Shown here: piece after piece, positions 1 through 10,019 of the stretch
Layout of the letters: every line of letters begins with the position of its first letter
Position numbering within the stretch: the first letter of the stretch is position 1
NCBI RefSeq assembly: GCF_900240275.1
Contig: NZ_LT964761.1
Span: forward strand, 310,298 to 374,297
Length of the DNA stretch: 64,000 nucleotides
From: [Lactobacillus] timonensis
Lineage (GTDB): Bacteria > Bacillota > Bacilli > Lactobacillales > Lactobacillaceae
Direction of reading: 5' to 3'
The notes under the pieces: model-generated
What the model saw: the letters and a program-made list of their open reading frames with translations, nothing else
Database searches by the model: none
Told to the model about the DNA's origin: nothing
Position numbers and translations under genes: made by a program

Positions 1-8
1 AAATATGA

Positions 9-37
9 AAAAGATCGCCGATAGGAGACGATCTTTT
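9..37 (+). terminator. Hairpin, probable terminator of an upstream gene
   Basis: A 9-bp perfect stem (AAAAGATCG / CGATCTTTT) encloses an 11-nt loop. The right arm ends in four T, so it could terminate a plus-strand gene lying before the window. The upstream gene is not visible, so this rests on structure alone. Confidence 0.4.
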
Positions 38-60
38 CAGAGACTGTATCACAAAAAGAA

Positions 61-96
61 GAACCGTTCGGAATTACAGCGAATTCCGAACGGTTC
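61..96. repeat. Perfect 15-bp inverted repeat
   Basis: The arms at 61-75 and 82-96 are exact reverse complements around a 6-nt spacer. There is no T-run directly after it, so it is not a classic terminator. It sits at the edge of the AT-rich accessory segment and could be a mobile-element or termination relic. No transposase is visible next to it. Confidence 0.5.
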
Positions 97-244
97 ATTC
101 ATTATAAGGGACTTATGTCACAGCCCCGTTTTTTGTCAGCTAATTAATTAGTTCGCTTTGGAAACAAAACCGTTAATTTGATTAATCCTCAATTTGGGGC
201 GGGTACATTTAGCCAAAATCTGCACACCATGACTCATAGGCATC

Positions 245-282
245 AAAAAATCAGTCCAAGCAGTCGAGCCGCTTGAACTGAT
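245..282 (-). terminator. Rho-independent terminator of the DUF6020 gene
   Basis: Reading the minus strand, a 12-bp stem with one wobble (arms 271-282 and 250-261) is followed by six T (245-250). It lies about 40 nt past the stop of the membrane-protein gene and fits as its terminator. Confidence 0.75.
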
Positions 283-320
283 CAAATGTGGCTATCAGCA
301 CCAATTGACAAATATATAAA

Positions 321-2342
321 TTACTTCTTACTTGTTGGAGCATCAATCCAGCAAGTAACCAAACCTATAATTGCACCAATTAAAATAAAAAATGGATACA
401 TATATCTTTGCGAACCATTTATAGGCGACATCATAAAAATGGGAACCTGTAACAATACTACGAAAATAACCATAGCATTTTTATCTAATCCAAAGGTCAA
501 AGTAATTAAAAAGGCTAAAATAACCATCATTATAATTAAGTTACCATTCAACAGGATAGCAAACGGTGGCATTTGTGAGAAAATATTATACAAAATTGCT
601 ATTAGCTTTCGTGCCTGTGGACAGTGCTTTGAATAGTTTACCTTTAACCATTGTCCATTCACCAGTAAGCCAAAATTCACCGGTGCAACATTTAATGTAC
701 TTGTCGCCCATTCCGGGGACACATTTTTATATTGGACACTAACAGGATCAATATATGAATATCCTTGACTCATAAATGCCTCTACTAATACTTCTGGATG
801 TTGCATCATTAAACGAAGCCACACTTTTTTGTAGTCACGAATATCGTTCTTTGTAACAGTTCTAAATCTATAACCTATCACAAAACTTTTCTTAATATGA
901 TGATCAAACGTTCCGTTCGATTTTAACCCTATTTCTTTATCACCACTAGACTTAATAGGATCCGAGTCGACAGGATTATATAATTTGGCTAAATTTTTTC
1001 TAACAAAAACTCGATTAATAGCTTCTTTTTCTGAAGTAGTCAACGAAGAACCAAATCGTTTTTGATATAAAGCTGTTGATTGAATCATTACAGCTTCTCC
1101 TTCAATCGGGTCACTTACAGGTACTTGCAACATGCTAAACAGCAGGTGTTGTCCACTCAAAAAACAAATAACAACCATTACTGATACGATCGATATGCGC
1201 AATATGTGTTTATTTTTAAAATACAGAACTGCCGAAATAACCGCACTGAACATAATAATATACACTGCATACTTTTCAGTGGCTAATTGTACAAATAACG
1301 TTAATATCAGTCCAAGCCACCACCAAATTTTTTTGAACAGCAACCTATCATGTAATAGATTAGCTAATAATAGTACAGTACCTAATAATGCCGCGCTGTA
1401 CAAAACGTTTTTCGTTAAAAACATACTGATGATGGGTAACATCGGAAAAAGAGCATAAAACCATTTGAAATAATTAACCTTTTTAATGGACATGCCCAAG
1501 TGCTGAAACGAAACTAAGCTATAAGTGAGAGATGAAACAACTGCTAGCACCTGTTCTAACGAACTTATAAAAAGTCCAATTCCTGCACTATGAAAAATTT
1601 TTAGACCAATCTTAAAGTTAGTCCCATAAAGAAGAGTTACCAAAAAATCGTGCTGATTGGAAATTGAAAACGGATGCTTACCAAGTAAATACCAGCCAAT
1701 AGGGTAAATATCTCTAGCCCAATCCCCATGACCGAAAAACTCTAACAGTTGATTATACGTATCGGCACTCATTGTTGCTGGATAAAGGATAACAATATAG
1801 GGGATCCAGCAAATCAAAATAGTTAAAAAAAATTTCAAAGCATTAGAACTTATTTGTTGTTCGCTATGATTATTAACAACGTTCTTTTTAGAAATCAGAA
1901 TCGACTGTTCTAAAGCGTTCAACATTAAATAAATAAAAATAGCTATCCCAATCGAAGAAACACAAAAAATAGCTAATTTAAATTTATGATAAACATAAAT
2001 ACTTACTACGTCTAAACGTGATATCCGTCCATAATTTATATAAAATCCCAAAACAATCGCATAAAGCAACGTAAAAATCTTAGCAGCTACTGGTAATTTG
2101 AATGCCCTTATGGAACTAATTACATACCATAAAATAACAGAAGTTCCAAAAAAAACAAAAATGTTAATCTGCGTAAAAGGTTGTACAAATTCATTTAACA
2201 ATTTGAACAACATATCTTGCTTGGATAAATTAAGACCACCTTGCCATTCGCCGCTTATTTTTAAAGGTAATGAAATACAAATAGATAAAAGAATAATAAT
2301 TATCCATTTACTTTTTTTACTACTAACAATTCTAGTGTTCAA
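321..2342 (-). CDS. DUF6020-type polytopic membrane protein
   Basis: This predicted 673-residue integral membrane protein has roughly 12-14 hydrophobic segments spread over its length. A central polar stretch (around residues 185-225, with YPATMSADTYNQ and HPFS) resembles the conserved loop of DUF6020 proteins, which recall glycosyl- or mannosyltransferases of the GT-C fold. That relationship is my recognition of the family, not a demonstrated activity. The start is a TTG preceded by a GGGGGG Shine-Dalgarno at about 6 nt. A terminator follows on the same strand. The gene lies in an AT-rich segment beside an acyltransferase-3 gene and a GT2 gene, suggesting a shared role in building or decorating a surface glycan. 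It has its own leader of about 230 nt from its upstream neighbour. Confidence 0.75.
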   Translation of the reverse strand: MNTRIVSSKKSKWIIIILLSICISLPLKISGEWQGGLNLSKQDMLFKLLNEFVQPFTQINIFVFFGTSVILWYVISSIRAFKLPVAAKIFTLLYAIVLGFYINYGRISRLDVVSIYVYHKFKLAIFCVSSIGIAIFIYLMLNALEQSILISKKNVVNNHSEQQISSNALKFFLTILICWIPYIVILYPATMSADTYNQLLEFFGHGDWARDIYPIGWYLLGKHPFSISNQHDFLVTLLYGTNFKIGLKIFHSAGIGLFISSLEQVLAVVSSLTYSLVSFQHLGMSIKKVNYFKWFYALFPMLPIISMFLTKNVLYSAALLGTVLLLANLLHDRLLFKKIWWWLGLILTLFVQLATEKYAVYIIMFSAVISAVLYFKNKHILRISIVSVMVVICFLSGQHLLFSMLQVPVSDPIEGEAVMIQSTALYQKRFGSSLTTSEKEAINRVFVRKNLAKLYNPVDSDPIKSSGDKEIGLKSNGTFDHHIKKSFVIGYRFRTVTKNDIRDYKKVWLRLMMQHPEVLVEAFMSQGYSYIDPVSVQYKNVSPEWATSTLNVAPVNFGLLVNGQWLKVNYSKHCPQARKLIAILYNIFSQMPPFAILLNGNLIIMMVILAFLITLTFGLDKNAMVIFVVLLQVPIFMMSPINGSQRYMYPFFILIGAIIGLVTCWIDAPTSKK

Positions 2343-2574
2343 TTTATTCCCCCCTATTTAACGATCAAGTCCCTATGTTCAAGAAAAAAGTCCGTCCAAA
2401 AGCGATAAACTTTAAAATTGTTCAAACCGTAAAAGTTTGAATCTAACTATTAAGACACTAGTTAGACAACGGCAACTGATAATCTCTTAAGCAATATAAT
2501 CCAAGATGAATGCAAGCTTAAACAAGTTAAGTAAGATCTAACGCAGCAATGTTATATTTTAAGGAAATACGTTA

Positions 2575-3543
2575 TTATCCTTGTCTTTTAGCATTCAACA
2601 ATTTTAAAAATAAAATATATACGAAAAATAAACCAAAATCGAGTAACAAGCGAAAAATGATAAGAATGACAGATTTATGCGGCAACATGAATTGAAAATT
2701 TTGCCAGAATAAGTCTAGCTGGTGAATACACATAATCGCTAAAGTATGCCTACCAATCAACTGTAACCACCGCAATTGATAGCTTCTAGTAAGAGCCATA
2801 GAGCATAAGAATGTAACAATACTACCACCTACAGCTGCCATTATCGACCAAGTAAATTGTGGGTAGTGGCGTGTCGCAAGCTCTATGTATAAACCATTTT
2901 GTACACAAGTTAGCCACAGAATGACACTCACAATAGCAATTAGAAATGTCCAATTAGATTCTAAAATTGCCCTGCCACGGAGCTCACCACCAACAGCCAT
3001 AAATAACGAAGCAATTGGAACAATATCCAACGATTGTGGCAACCAAAATCTTGTAGATATTAAATAAGCAGCAAAAGCAAAAATAATTGCAAAAAAGATC
3101 ACTCGCCGCTTAAACACAAGATTCAACAAATCAAAAAATAATTTAGCCCAGAAGAAGACAAAAAGAAACCACATTACACCAGCAGTGGGATGGTTGCTAA
3201 ATGGAACGTCAGAACCCCAAAAAACTGCACCAATAAAACTTGAAAACAGTTGTTCATAAGTATCATGATATCCAGAAATAATCCAAGATTCTAAATGAAA
3301 CAAAAAAGTTATTATGCACGCCAATAACCATATCTTTAAAAAAAGCTTTCGGGCGGTATTCCAAAAATCTGCCCAATCACGTACACGATGGGATGTATAC
3401 CCTGACAAAATAAAAAATAATGGCATATGGAAAGAAAACACCCAAACACGAAACGGTCCCTGAGGCAATTCATGCCCTGCTACCATCAATATAATTGCGA
3501 TGGCTTTTGCAACATCAACCCATATTAATCTTTTTTTGGTCAT
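2575..3543 (-). CDS. Acyltransferase-3 family membrane protein
   Basis: The 322-residue protein opens with the signature of the acyltransferase-3 (OafA/fucose-4-O-acetylase-like) family: WVDVAKAIAIILMVAGHE, then HMPLFFILSGY near residue 40. The H of the first and the HMPLFF of the second are the conserved polar motifs. About ten hydrophobic segments follow, as expected for an integral membrane O-acetyltransferase that moves acetyl groups onto sugars at the outer surface. The start ATG has an AGGAG-type site upstream. It lies 70 nt downstream of the GT2 gene on the same strand and probably acts on the same cell-surface polymer. The acceptor cannot be told from sequence. Confidence 0.85.
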   Translation of the reverse strand: MTKKRLIWVDVAKAIAIILMVAGHELPQGPFRVWVFSFHMPLFFILSGYTSHRVRDWADFWNTARKLFLKIWLLACIITFLFHLESWIISGYHDTYEQLFSSFIGAVFWGSDVPFSNHPTAGVMWFLFVFFWAKLFFDLLNLVFKRRVIFFAIIFAFAAYLISTRFWLPQSLDIVPIASLFMAVGGELRGRAILESNWTFLIAIVSVILWLTCVQNGLYIELATRHYPQFTWSIMAAVGGSIVTFLCSMALTRSYQLRWLQLIGRHTLAIMCIHQLDLFWQNFQFMLPHKSVILIIFRLLLDFGLFFVYILFLKLLNAKRQG

Positions 3544-3613
3544 AACCTATACTCCTATTTGTCTACTTTATACATTAAAATATCCCAAAATCAGTTCTGA
3601 TTTTGGGAGTAAC

Positions 3614-4564
3614 TTAATAATCGCTGTCTTCTTCTCTCCACTGCGATTTTTGTACCCTAAATTCATATTCTCGCCGTTCTTTTCGCTGGATAGCATCCAA
3701 TATAAGCCCACTATAAAAAGATAAAATTCCAGCAATAAAACAAAAACCACAGACAATTAAAGTTGGTATATTTAAAACTTTGCCAGTCTGCTCATACGGA
3801 ATCCAAACATCTGGAACAAAAAATGCCAAAGACAAAAGCATCAAAATTAAAGCTAAAAAGCCAAAAAATCTTAATGGTTTATAGTTTCGGAATAATGTAA
3901 AAATCAATCTCAATACTTTAAATCCATCAGAAAACGTACTGAGTTTGCTAGTACTCCCTGCAGGCCTATCTCTATAATCAATAACATGATTCTTAACAGA
4001 TAAATTATTTACCGTAGCAAAAATGCTCATCTCAGTCTCAATTTCAAACCCATGTGAAAGAACGGGATAGGTCTTGACAAAACGATAGCTAAAAGCCCTA
4101 TAGCCAGTCATTATGTCCTTAATATCTGTATTGAAAAAGTAGTTTATGCTACTACGAACTAATTTATTACCAATGCCGTGAAACGGTCGCTTGTTTTCAG
4201 AAAAGTAGCTAGAACTAAGCCTATCACCAACTACCATATCATAATCTTCATTTAGAACATACTTTGCCATTTTCGGAATTTCTTCGGCTGGATAAGTGTC
4301 ATCTCCATCAATCATTACGTAGCATTTAGCTTCGATTTCTCGAAACATTTTTCGAATAACATTACCTTTACCCTGTTTATACTCATACCTTACTTTAGCA
4401 CCGGCATTTGCTGCTATTTGCGCAGTATCATCTGAAGAGTTATTGTCATAAACAAAAATCTCCGATTTAGGTATATTTTGAATGGCTTTCTTGCAATCTT
4501 TAACTACCTTATCAATAGTTTTAGCCTCATTGTAACAAGGAATTAATACGGCCACATCAATCAT
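3614..4564 (-). CDS. GT2 family glycosyltransferase, polyprenyl-phosphate type
   Basis: This 316-residue protein has an N-terminal GT-A domain: VLIPCYNEAKTIDKV at the start, YDNNSSDDT around residue 40, and the metal-binding DGDDTYPAEE around residue 95, followed by MTGYRAFSY. Two hydrophobic segments at about 228-250 and 265-290 anchor the C-terminus in the membrane. The layout matches DPM1/GtrB-like enzymes that charge undecaprenyl phosphate with a sugar for transfer outside the cell. RBS GGGAG lies upstream of the ATG. With the DUF6020 and acyltransferase genes downstream on the same strand it makes a plausible three-gene glycan modification set. The sugar donor is unknown. Confidence 0.88.
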   Translation of the reverse strand: MIDVAVLIPCYNEAKTIDKVVKDCKKAIQNIPKSEIFVYDNNSSDDTAQIAANAGAKVRYEYKQGKGNVIRKMFREIEAKCYVMIDGDDTYPAEEIPKMAKYVLNEDYDMVVGDRLSSSYFSENKRPFHGIGNKLVRSSINYFFNTDIKDIMTGYRAFSYRFVKTYPVLSHGFEIETEMSIFATVNNLSVKNHVIDYRDRPAGSTSKLSTFSDGFKVLRLIFTLFRNYKPLRFFGFLALILMLLSLAFFVPDVWIPYEQTGKVLNIPTLIVCGFCFIAGILSFYSGLILDAIQRKERREYEFRVQKSQWREEDSDY

Positions 4565-4963
4565 TATGGAATCTCCCTATTAGACCATGAAATATTTATC
4601 TTTACTAAACCAATCAATTATTACATAAAATTACTTTCACGTGTAGATAAAATTAAAAATTCTGAATGGTTTATTAAAAGGCACTTTTGCCACAGCTGTT
4701 TACTATTACCAATCACAAAGAAGTGTAAGTATTCTTTTTAGACATTTCCTGCTCAATTGTTCCTTTTTAAGCCATTTAACCAAACTAGATAAAAGATAGC
4801 ACAGCAAATATATAAGATTTTTGTTCTCTCAACAATACACTTCGCCAGGATTTAGCGCCTGATTCAAAACATATTCACTTTTAGAACAAACATATGTAAT
4901 TAACACTTTTACAGTTTGTACCGATTTTTCAAAAGCATATTGCATCTTCGTTAAACCAAAAAC
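4565..4963. other. AT-rich non-coding spacer
   Basis: About 400 nt without a credible reading frame lie between the GT2 gene and the 3' end of the broken transpeptidase gene. It must contain the promoter of the GT2 gene and the 3' end of the transpeptidase transcript. I see no clear terminator, RNA gene or repeat in it. Confidence 0.5.
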
Positions 4964-6982
4964 TTACCACCAACTAATAACTACCTTCGTTCCAGCCGGC
5001 ACATTATCCCGAATCCACTTAGCATCAGGTAAAGTTAAACGAATACAACCATGAGATGCTTGTTACTTACCTAATTTTGCTGCCTCCCAACCGATTACCT
5101 GGTGATTACCATTAAACGGAACCGAGTGAAAAAGGTATTCACCGTGATGCAACCAAGAAGTCCAGTACCAAGCACCTTCACCTTGACTCGGTACATAAAA
5201 TGAGTAACCACGTTCACGCTGAACATAAAATGTTCCCGTTGGGGTTTTATTACCCAAGCCTGCTGATGAATACATCTGATAAATCACTTTATCTCCAGAC
5301 ATCAGATAAACCCGGTTTTTCTTGATGCTAACGTAAATCCAGAAGTTCGGCGTAGCTGCCACATTAGGATATGGTCTCCATTCAGAAGGCTGATAGATAT
5401 TCACAGGCCGCATCAGATATTCATTTGTTAATTTCTCGATGCCGTTCGTAGCCCAAGCATTATTTTCATCGAAATGGTAAGTCTTACCGTTCAATACCTG
5501 ATTACCTGTTTATGCCTGCCCCTGAGCACTAAAATCGTAAATATTACCATTAATTCGCTTCACCCCGGTCCAGGCCCAAGCGTTGATTGGATCAAAGTAA
5601 TACCAATGATCATTCAGGTATTGCCAACCCGTATTAGCCCAAGCATTGGCGGTATCGAAGTCATACGTGGCACCATTAATTGACTGCAAACCTGTTGCAG
5701 CCTTACCGGTTTGCAGATCAAAGTAGTACCATCGGCCATTAATCTTTTCCCATCCTGATGCACGGTAACCCGACTTAGTATAGTAATACTAATGATGATC
5801 TTTACTCAGCCAACCAGTTTGCAAAGATCCATTGCTATTAAAAAGATAGTCAACACCATCAATGGTGTGCCAGTCTTCCGTCAACATCTGATGGGATGAA
5901 GTATTGAAATAATACCAATTACCTCCCACTTGTTGCCAACCACTTAATGCCCATACATTATTCTGATCAAACAAATACCAATGCTGATTAAGATACTGCC
6001 AGCCGGTTTGAGCCCAGGCATTTTGCAGGTCGAAATCATAGCTATTACCATCAATTTGTTGAAACCCTCTTTTTGCTTTATAAGTTTGCGGATCAAAGTA
6101 GTACCACCGACCATTTAATTTCTGCCAGCCAGTGGCAATATTTCCATTAGGCATATAGTAATACCATTGATGATCTCGCTGAAGCCAGCCAACTTGCTGA
6201 GCCCCGTTACCATCAAAATAGTAGGGAACGTTATCGATTATTTGCCAACCGGTTAACAAATACTTAGACGTTGGGTCTAAGTAATACCAAGTATTGTTTA
6301 ACTTTTGCCAGCCAGTATTCGCCCAGGAGTTATTCTGATCAAAGTCATACCAGGCACCATTTATTTGCTGAAGACCTTTTGCAGCCTGGCCATTCTTTTG
6401 AAAATAGTACCAATTTCCAGCATTGGATTTAAACCATCCTCGTTGAGCCCAGGCATTTGTTGGATCAAAGTAATACCAGCCATTATTAACAAACTGCCAA
6501 CCCGTTAGTGCCCAGGCATTAACATCGTCAAAATCATAAAGATGTTGATTAACCGTTTGTAACCCCGTCAATGCTTGACCATTGTCTCCAAAGTAATACT
6601 AACGACTATTTATTTTCTGCCAGTTAGTATTTGCCACCCCAGCTTGGTCAAACAAGTACCAATGTTGGTCAATCATTTGCCAACCATGAAGATCATTACC
6701 ATTCTTACCATAACCATTTATCTGTCCATCATGACTGACAACGTAGTTACTGTTATGGGTCTGATTGTCCTGTTGATCATCTTCAGTCTGTACATCGATA
6801 TTTGATGTTACCTTTGTAGTAGGTTGTTGCTCTACCGGTACATTAGTTATTTGACTAGCTTCCTCTGCACTAGTGCTGTCCGCATGAACAGTGATCCCGT
6901 TGGACAAACCCACTAGCGCAGAAATAATCATACCAGCAATCAGCCATTGCTTCCCAGCCTTGTATAATTTAAAGTGTTGCAT
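4964..6982 (-). pseudogene. L,D-transpeptidase with wall-binding repeats, four in-frame stops
   Basis: One continuous reading frame of 672 codons runs from an ATG with an AGGAGAGAG site to a TAA at 4964-4966. It is interrupted by stops at 6599-6601 (TAG), 5789-5791 (TAG), 5506-5511 (TAA, approximate) and 5063-5065 (TAA), with no frameshift between them. The N-terminus has a KxYKxGKxW-type signal (LYKAGKQW) and a hydrophobic stretch ending in HADS. The middle is more than 20 Trp/Tyr-rich repeats of the GW..WYYFD type, like glucan- or choline-binding repeats. The C-terminus is a YkuD domain with GKTPTGTFYV, FHSVPF and, after the last stop, SHGCIRLT carrying the catalytic Cys. Two stops replace a Trp conserved in the repeats (TGG to TAG). 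As read, no product would contain the catalytic Cys, so this is a pseudogene unless the stops are read through. Confidence 0.85.
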
Positions 6983-6999
6983 TTAAAATACTCTCTCCT

Positions 7000-7752
7000 C
7001 ACAATTATCCGATATATCCATTAATAATATAACATTCCACAAATCACAATTTGATAGCTGTTGCCATTTCAAAGCTCCAGTTTAAAACCTCACTTTGGTC
7101 ACCTGAAATTATTACCCTTCATGAATATCATCTACAACTACAACATCTATTTTTCTTTATTCATTAATTTAAACATCGGTATTAGTTAGCGGCTATAACG
7201 AATACTAATCAATTCGAAACCAACCTCTATAGTAAAATAGGCCAGCATAATTTATCGAATAAGAAAAGCAACTAACCAACATAGAAATTTAAGACTATGT
7301 CCATTGTAGTTTAATAAAAGTCAATATATTGAGCAATAACCCTCCCCTATTATTCACATGCAATATGTTGTGACTAACAAACCGTGAGATAGTTTTAGGC
7401 CTGCCAATAATGACAGCTATAGAGAATATAATAATTGTTAAAAACAATCTTGTTCATTACAACTATGTTGATACGAACAACTTGTACGTTAACTGTCCAT
7501 CACTTTCTGTACCGTGAATTTAGTAGTTGATTTAGTATATTAAATTCAAGCAATTAATAGAACCGGAACTATGACAAAAAAACGAAGTGATTAACCAGCG
7601 TTTTTCTTTTACTAATTTGATATCAATCGAAAATACATTTTTGACATACGACAAATATTCAAATTGGTCGTATCAGTAATTTAGAAATTCGCGAATTCTC
7701 AATTTTGACACCCGACCTATACACAGATATGTCGGGTGCTAATTTTTCATTA
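7000..7752. other. AT-rich non-coding stretch at the accessory/core boundary
   Basis: About 750 nt carry no supportable gene. There is an imperfect inverted repeat at 7179-7205 (10-bp arms, one mismatch), a perfect 12-bp palindrome AATTCGCGAATT at 7686-7697, and the hairpin at 7709-7738. The base composition changes sharply to GC-richer sequence at the permease gene just beyond. It may be decayed sequence at the edge of an accessory block. Confidence 0.5.
7709..7738. terminator. Hairpin downstream of the APC permease gene
   Basis: An 8-bp perfect stem (CACCCGAC / GTCGGGTG) lies 15 nt after the permease stop. On the minus strand only weak T tracts follow, and on the plus strand a five-T run follows within a few bases. 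It most likely ends the permease transcript. Confidence 0.55.
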
Positions 7753-9111
7753 CTAATCTTTAAACTGTTCGTTATGGTTAACCCGTAGCTTGTCCAGCCA
7801 CTTGACCAATGCCCAGATAGGCAGGCCGACAACGACGATCCCGATAAAAAGGAGGACGCCGGCTGGATCGTTGAACACCTCACTGATCAGCACGAATAAA
7901 CCACCTAACAAGGCGACTAGCGGAATCACCGGGTACAGCGGCACTGAAAATGGCCGCTTGGCCGGGTCTGGTTGACGGTGACGGAGAACAAAGATCCCGA
8001 CAAAGGCCATCGTATAGAAAATATAGACCGTAAACACACACAGGTCCGACAGGTGGTCAGGGTCAAAGAAGCACATCATCACCGTTGCCAGCACCAGGAT
8101 AAAGATGGTGGCGTTAACTGGCACTCGCGACTTAGGCGTCACGTAAGCTAGAAAACGCGAAAACGGTAAGTCACGGCGCTTGGCCATCGCGTAGACGATC
8201 CGCGGAAAGGTCATCATCTTCCCGTTGAGGGTCCCCATCATCGAAATGATGATCCCCAGTGACAGCAGTTTGCCCCCGACCTGACCAAAAGCCGACGTCG
8301 CTAAGTAGGCAGTAGCGTTTTCGCCTAAGCGGTGAATCTGGCTGACCGACAAGAAACGAAACACACCGTAAGTAATCAAGGTGTAGATTACCAGGACGGC
8401 GGTAATCCCCAGAATAATCACCTTCGGTAACAGTTTCTGCGGATTCTTCATTTCACCACCGAGGTTAGCAATCAGGATCCAGCCATCGTAGCCGAAGAGG
8501 GTCGCCAGGACGGCCACCCCGAAATTGCCGGCACTCTGCTGAACCTCCGTCAGGGTTTGCCCGAGGGCGTGTTGGTGACCAAACAGCATCCCAAAGATGA
8601 TGATTGCCGCAATCGGGATCAGCTTGCCGGCAGTTGTGATAACGGCAAAGGCGGCTCCGACCTTGTTTTCCAGCATGTTCATCAGGGCAATCAGGACGAT
8701 CGTAATCACCGCCAACGGAATCCGCCAGGCAGCCGATAAACCAAAGAAATTGGCCATCAGGATACTCATGAAGCCAGCCACCGCGGCGATAATCGCCGGT
8801 CCGTAGACAATCACCTGCATCCAGCCAGCCATAAAGCCCATCAGACGACCGTATAGTTCTTCAATGTAGACGTACAGACCCCCGGTGTAAGGCATCTGCG
8901 CCCCAATTTCGGCAATCGTCAGCCCACCGGTCAGGGTAATGACCCCACCGAGTACCCAGGCGACCAGTGCCATCGTGGAGGAACCAGCACTATCCAAAAC
9001 TGAGCCCTGTTTAAAGAAGATCCCGGAGCCGATGATCGTCCCAATCACAATTGACAGTGCCGACCAGAACCCGAGTGAACGTTTTAATTCGTTTGCTGGT
9101 TCTTTTTCCAC
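7753..9111 (-). CDS. APC-family amino acid permease
   Basis: This is a polytopic transporter with about 12 membrane segments. The N-terminal motif SIVIGTIIGSGIFF is the substrate-binding GSGIF element of the amino acid/polyamine/organocation superfamily. The overall pattern (GGLTIAEIGAQMPYTGG, then GWILIANLGGEMKNPQK) resembles the L-type/SteT serine-threonine exchangers, but the substrate cannot be fixed from sequence. A longer frame reaches 9168, yet a GGGGGA site sits 6 nt before a GTG at 9111, giving 452 residues, so I chose that start. It is monocistronic in appearance, with the DUF915 lipoprotein gene upstream on the same strand. Confidence 0.85.
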   Translation of the reverse strand: MEKEPANELKRSLGFWSALSIVIGTIIGSGIFFKQGSVLDSAGSSTMALVAWVLGGVITLTGGLTIAEIGAQMPYTGGLYVYIEELYGRLMGFMAGWMQVIVYGPAIIAAVAGFMSILMANFFGLSAAWRIPLAVITIVLIALMNMLENKVGAAFAVITTAGKLIPIAAIIIFGMLFGHQHALGQTLTEVQQSAGNFGVAVLATLFGYDGWILIANLGGEMKNPQKLLPKVIILGITAVLVIYTLITYGVFRFLSVSQIHRLGENATAYLATSAFGQVGGKLLSLGIIISMMGTLNGKMMTFPRIVYAMAKRRDLPFSRFLAYVTPKSRVPVNATIFILVLATVMMCFFDPDHLSDLCVFTVYIFYTMAFVGIFVLRHRQPDPAKRPFSVPLYPVIPLVALLGGLFVLISEVFNDPAGVLLFIGIVVVGLPIWALVKWLDKLRVNHNEQFKD

Positions 9112-9183
9112 GCTAATTCCCCCATTCATTTTATTAGAGTTTTCTAATTTTACCACGAACGGGGCCAAAATAAAATACTCTAC

Positions 9184-9966
9184 TTACTTTCCCCACAAGA
9201 ACTGGTTGATCAGTTTAAAGACCCGCGGGTTTTCGTGCAGTTTACTGTGCTGGGCCTTGGCACCGTGAATAACAACCTGACGGTACGATGCGGGCCGGTC
9301 GCCGAGCATCTGCTTGATTGACCGTGAAGATCGATTATCAATCCGTCCGTCGGTGCCGCCGCCCTTGTTGCCCATGATGTTGAGCACCTGGGCGTGGGGG
9401 TAGTTATTTTTAAGGTCTTGTAGGTGGGTGAGCATCCGTTGGAAGACCCGGTTGTTGACCGGTGCACCGGTCATGCCGGCACCCGCGAGGACCACTTGCT
9501 TTTTCAGCCTTGGCATCCCCTGCTCCTGCCCATAATCGTTGAGGAAGGCAAAGTTATCAGTATTACCCATGGAATGGCCAACGAGGTTGATAGTCTTGAT
9601 GCCGTCCTCTTTTTTCAGCTTCCAGACTACGTTGCGAATGTAGCGGCCACCCTCGGCCATATCTGTGCTGCGGTTGTTTTGCAAGTTCACCTGGACAATC
9701 GGATTCCGCTTGCCCTTAATTGACGGACCATGCAGGGTGACATGACCATCGGACTTCACCTGTGCCTGGACAACTATATCAGTCACCCCCGCCTTGCGAG
9801 CCGCCACGACCATTGAGTCCTCGGCTCGCGAACTAGAACCATAACCATGGACAAAGATCGTCGGCGTCGTCGAATTGACCCATTTCTTTTGGGACTGGCG
9901 ACTGGTGCAACCGGCCAGGCCGATGACCAGCAAAACTAACAATAAGTTAACCCACCACTTTTTCAT
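9184..9966 (-). CDS. DUF915-type alpha/beta hydrolase lipoprotein
   Basis: The 260-residue protein starts at an ATG with AAGAAAGGAT upstream; a longer in-frame extension to 10011 lacks a site. It begins with a lipoprotein signal (hydrophobic run ending LAGC at about residue 20), so it is predicted to be attached to the outer face of the membrane. The hydrolase fold shows FVHGYGSS (oxyanion region), GHSMG (nucleophile Ser), GTDGRIDNRSS (probable acid) and AQHSKLHE (catalytic His). This is the pattern of DUF915 'cell surface hydrolase' proteins of lactobacilli. The substrate is unknown; an esterase or amidase is possible. It lies between the permease and the DUF2325 gene, all on the minus strand. 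Confidence 0.85.
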   Translation of the reverse strand: MKKWWVNLLLVLLVIGLAGCTSRQSQKKWVNSTTPTIFVHGYGSSSRAEDSMVVAARKAGVTDIVVQAQVKSDGHVTLHGPSIKGKRNPIVQVNLQNNRSTDMAEGGRYIRNVVWKLKKEDGIKTINLVGHSMGNTDNFAFLNDYGQEQGMPRLKKQVVLAGAGMTGAPVNNRVFQRMLTHLQDLKNNYPHAQVLNIMGNKGGGTDGRIDNRSSRSIKQMLGDRPASYRQVVIHGAKAQHSKLHENPRVFKLINQFLWGK

Positions 9967-10019
9967 GACTTTATCCTTTCTTAAAAAATCCTGGTTGATG
10001 CCAGGACCCACTTTAACCT

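Noticed and set aside
61-96. Insertion-sequence terminal inverted repeat
   Set aside because: The 15-bp repeat is head-to-head with only 6 nt between, and no partner copy or transposase is nearby; more likely a transcription or replication hairpin.
4964-6982. Plus-strand proteins antisense to the repeats (e.g. 6305-6508, 6575-6805)
   Set aside because: They are mirror-frame artefacts of the Trp-rich repeats, without ribosome sites.
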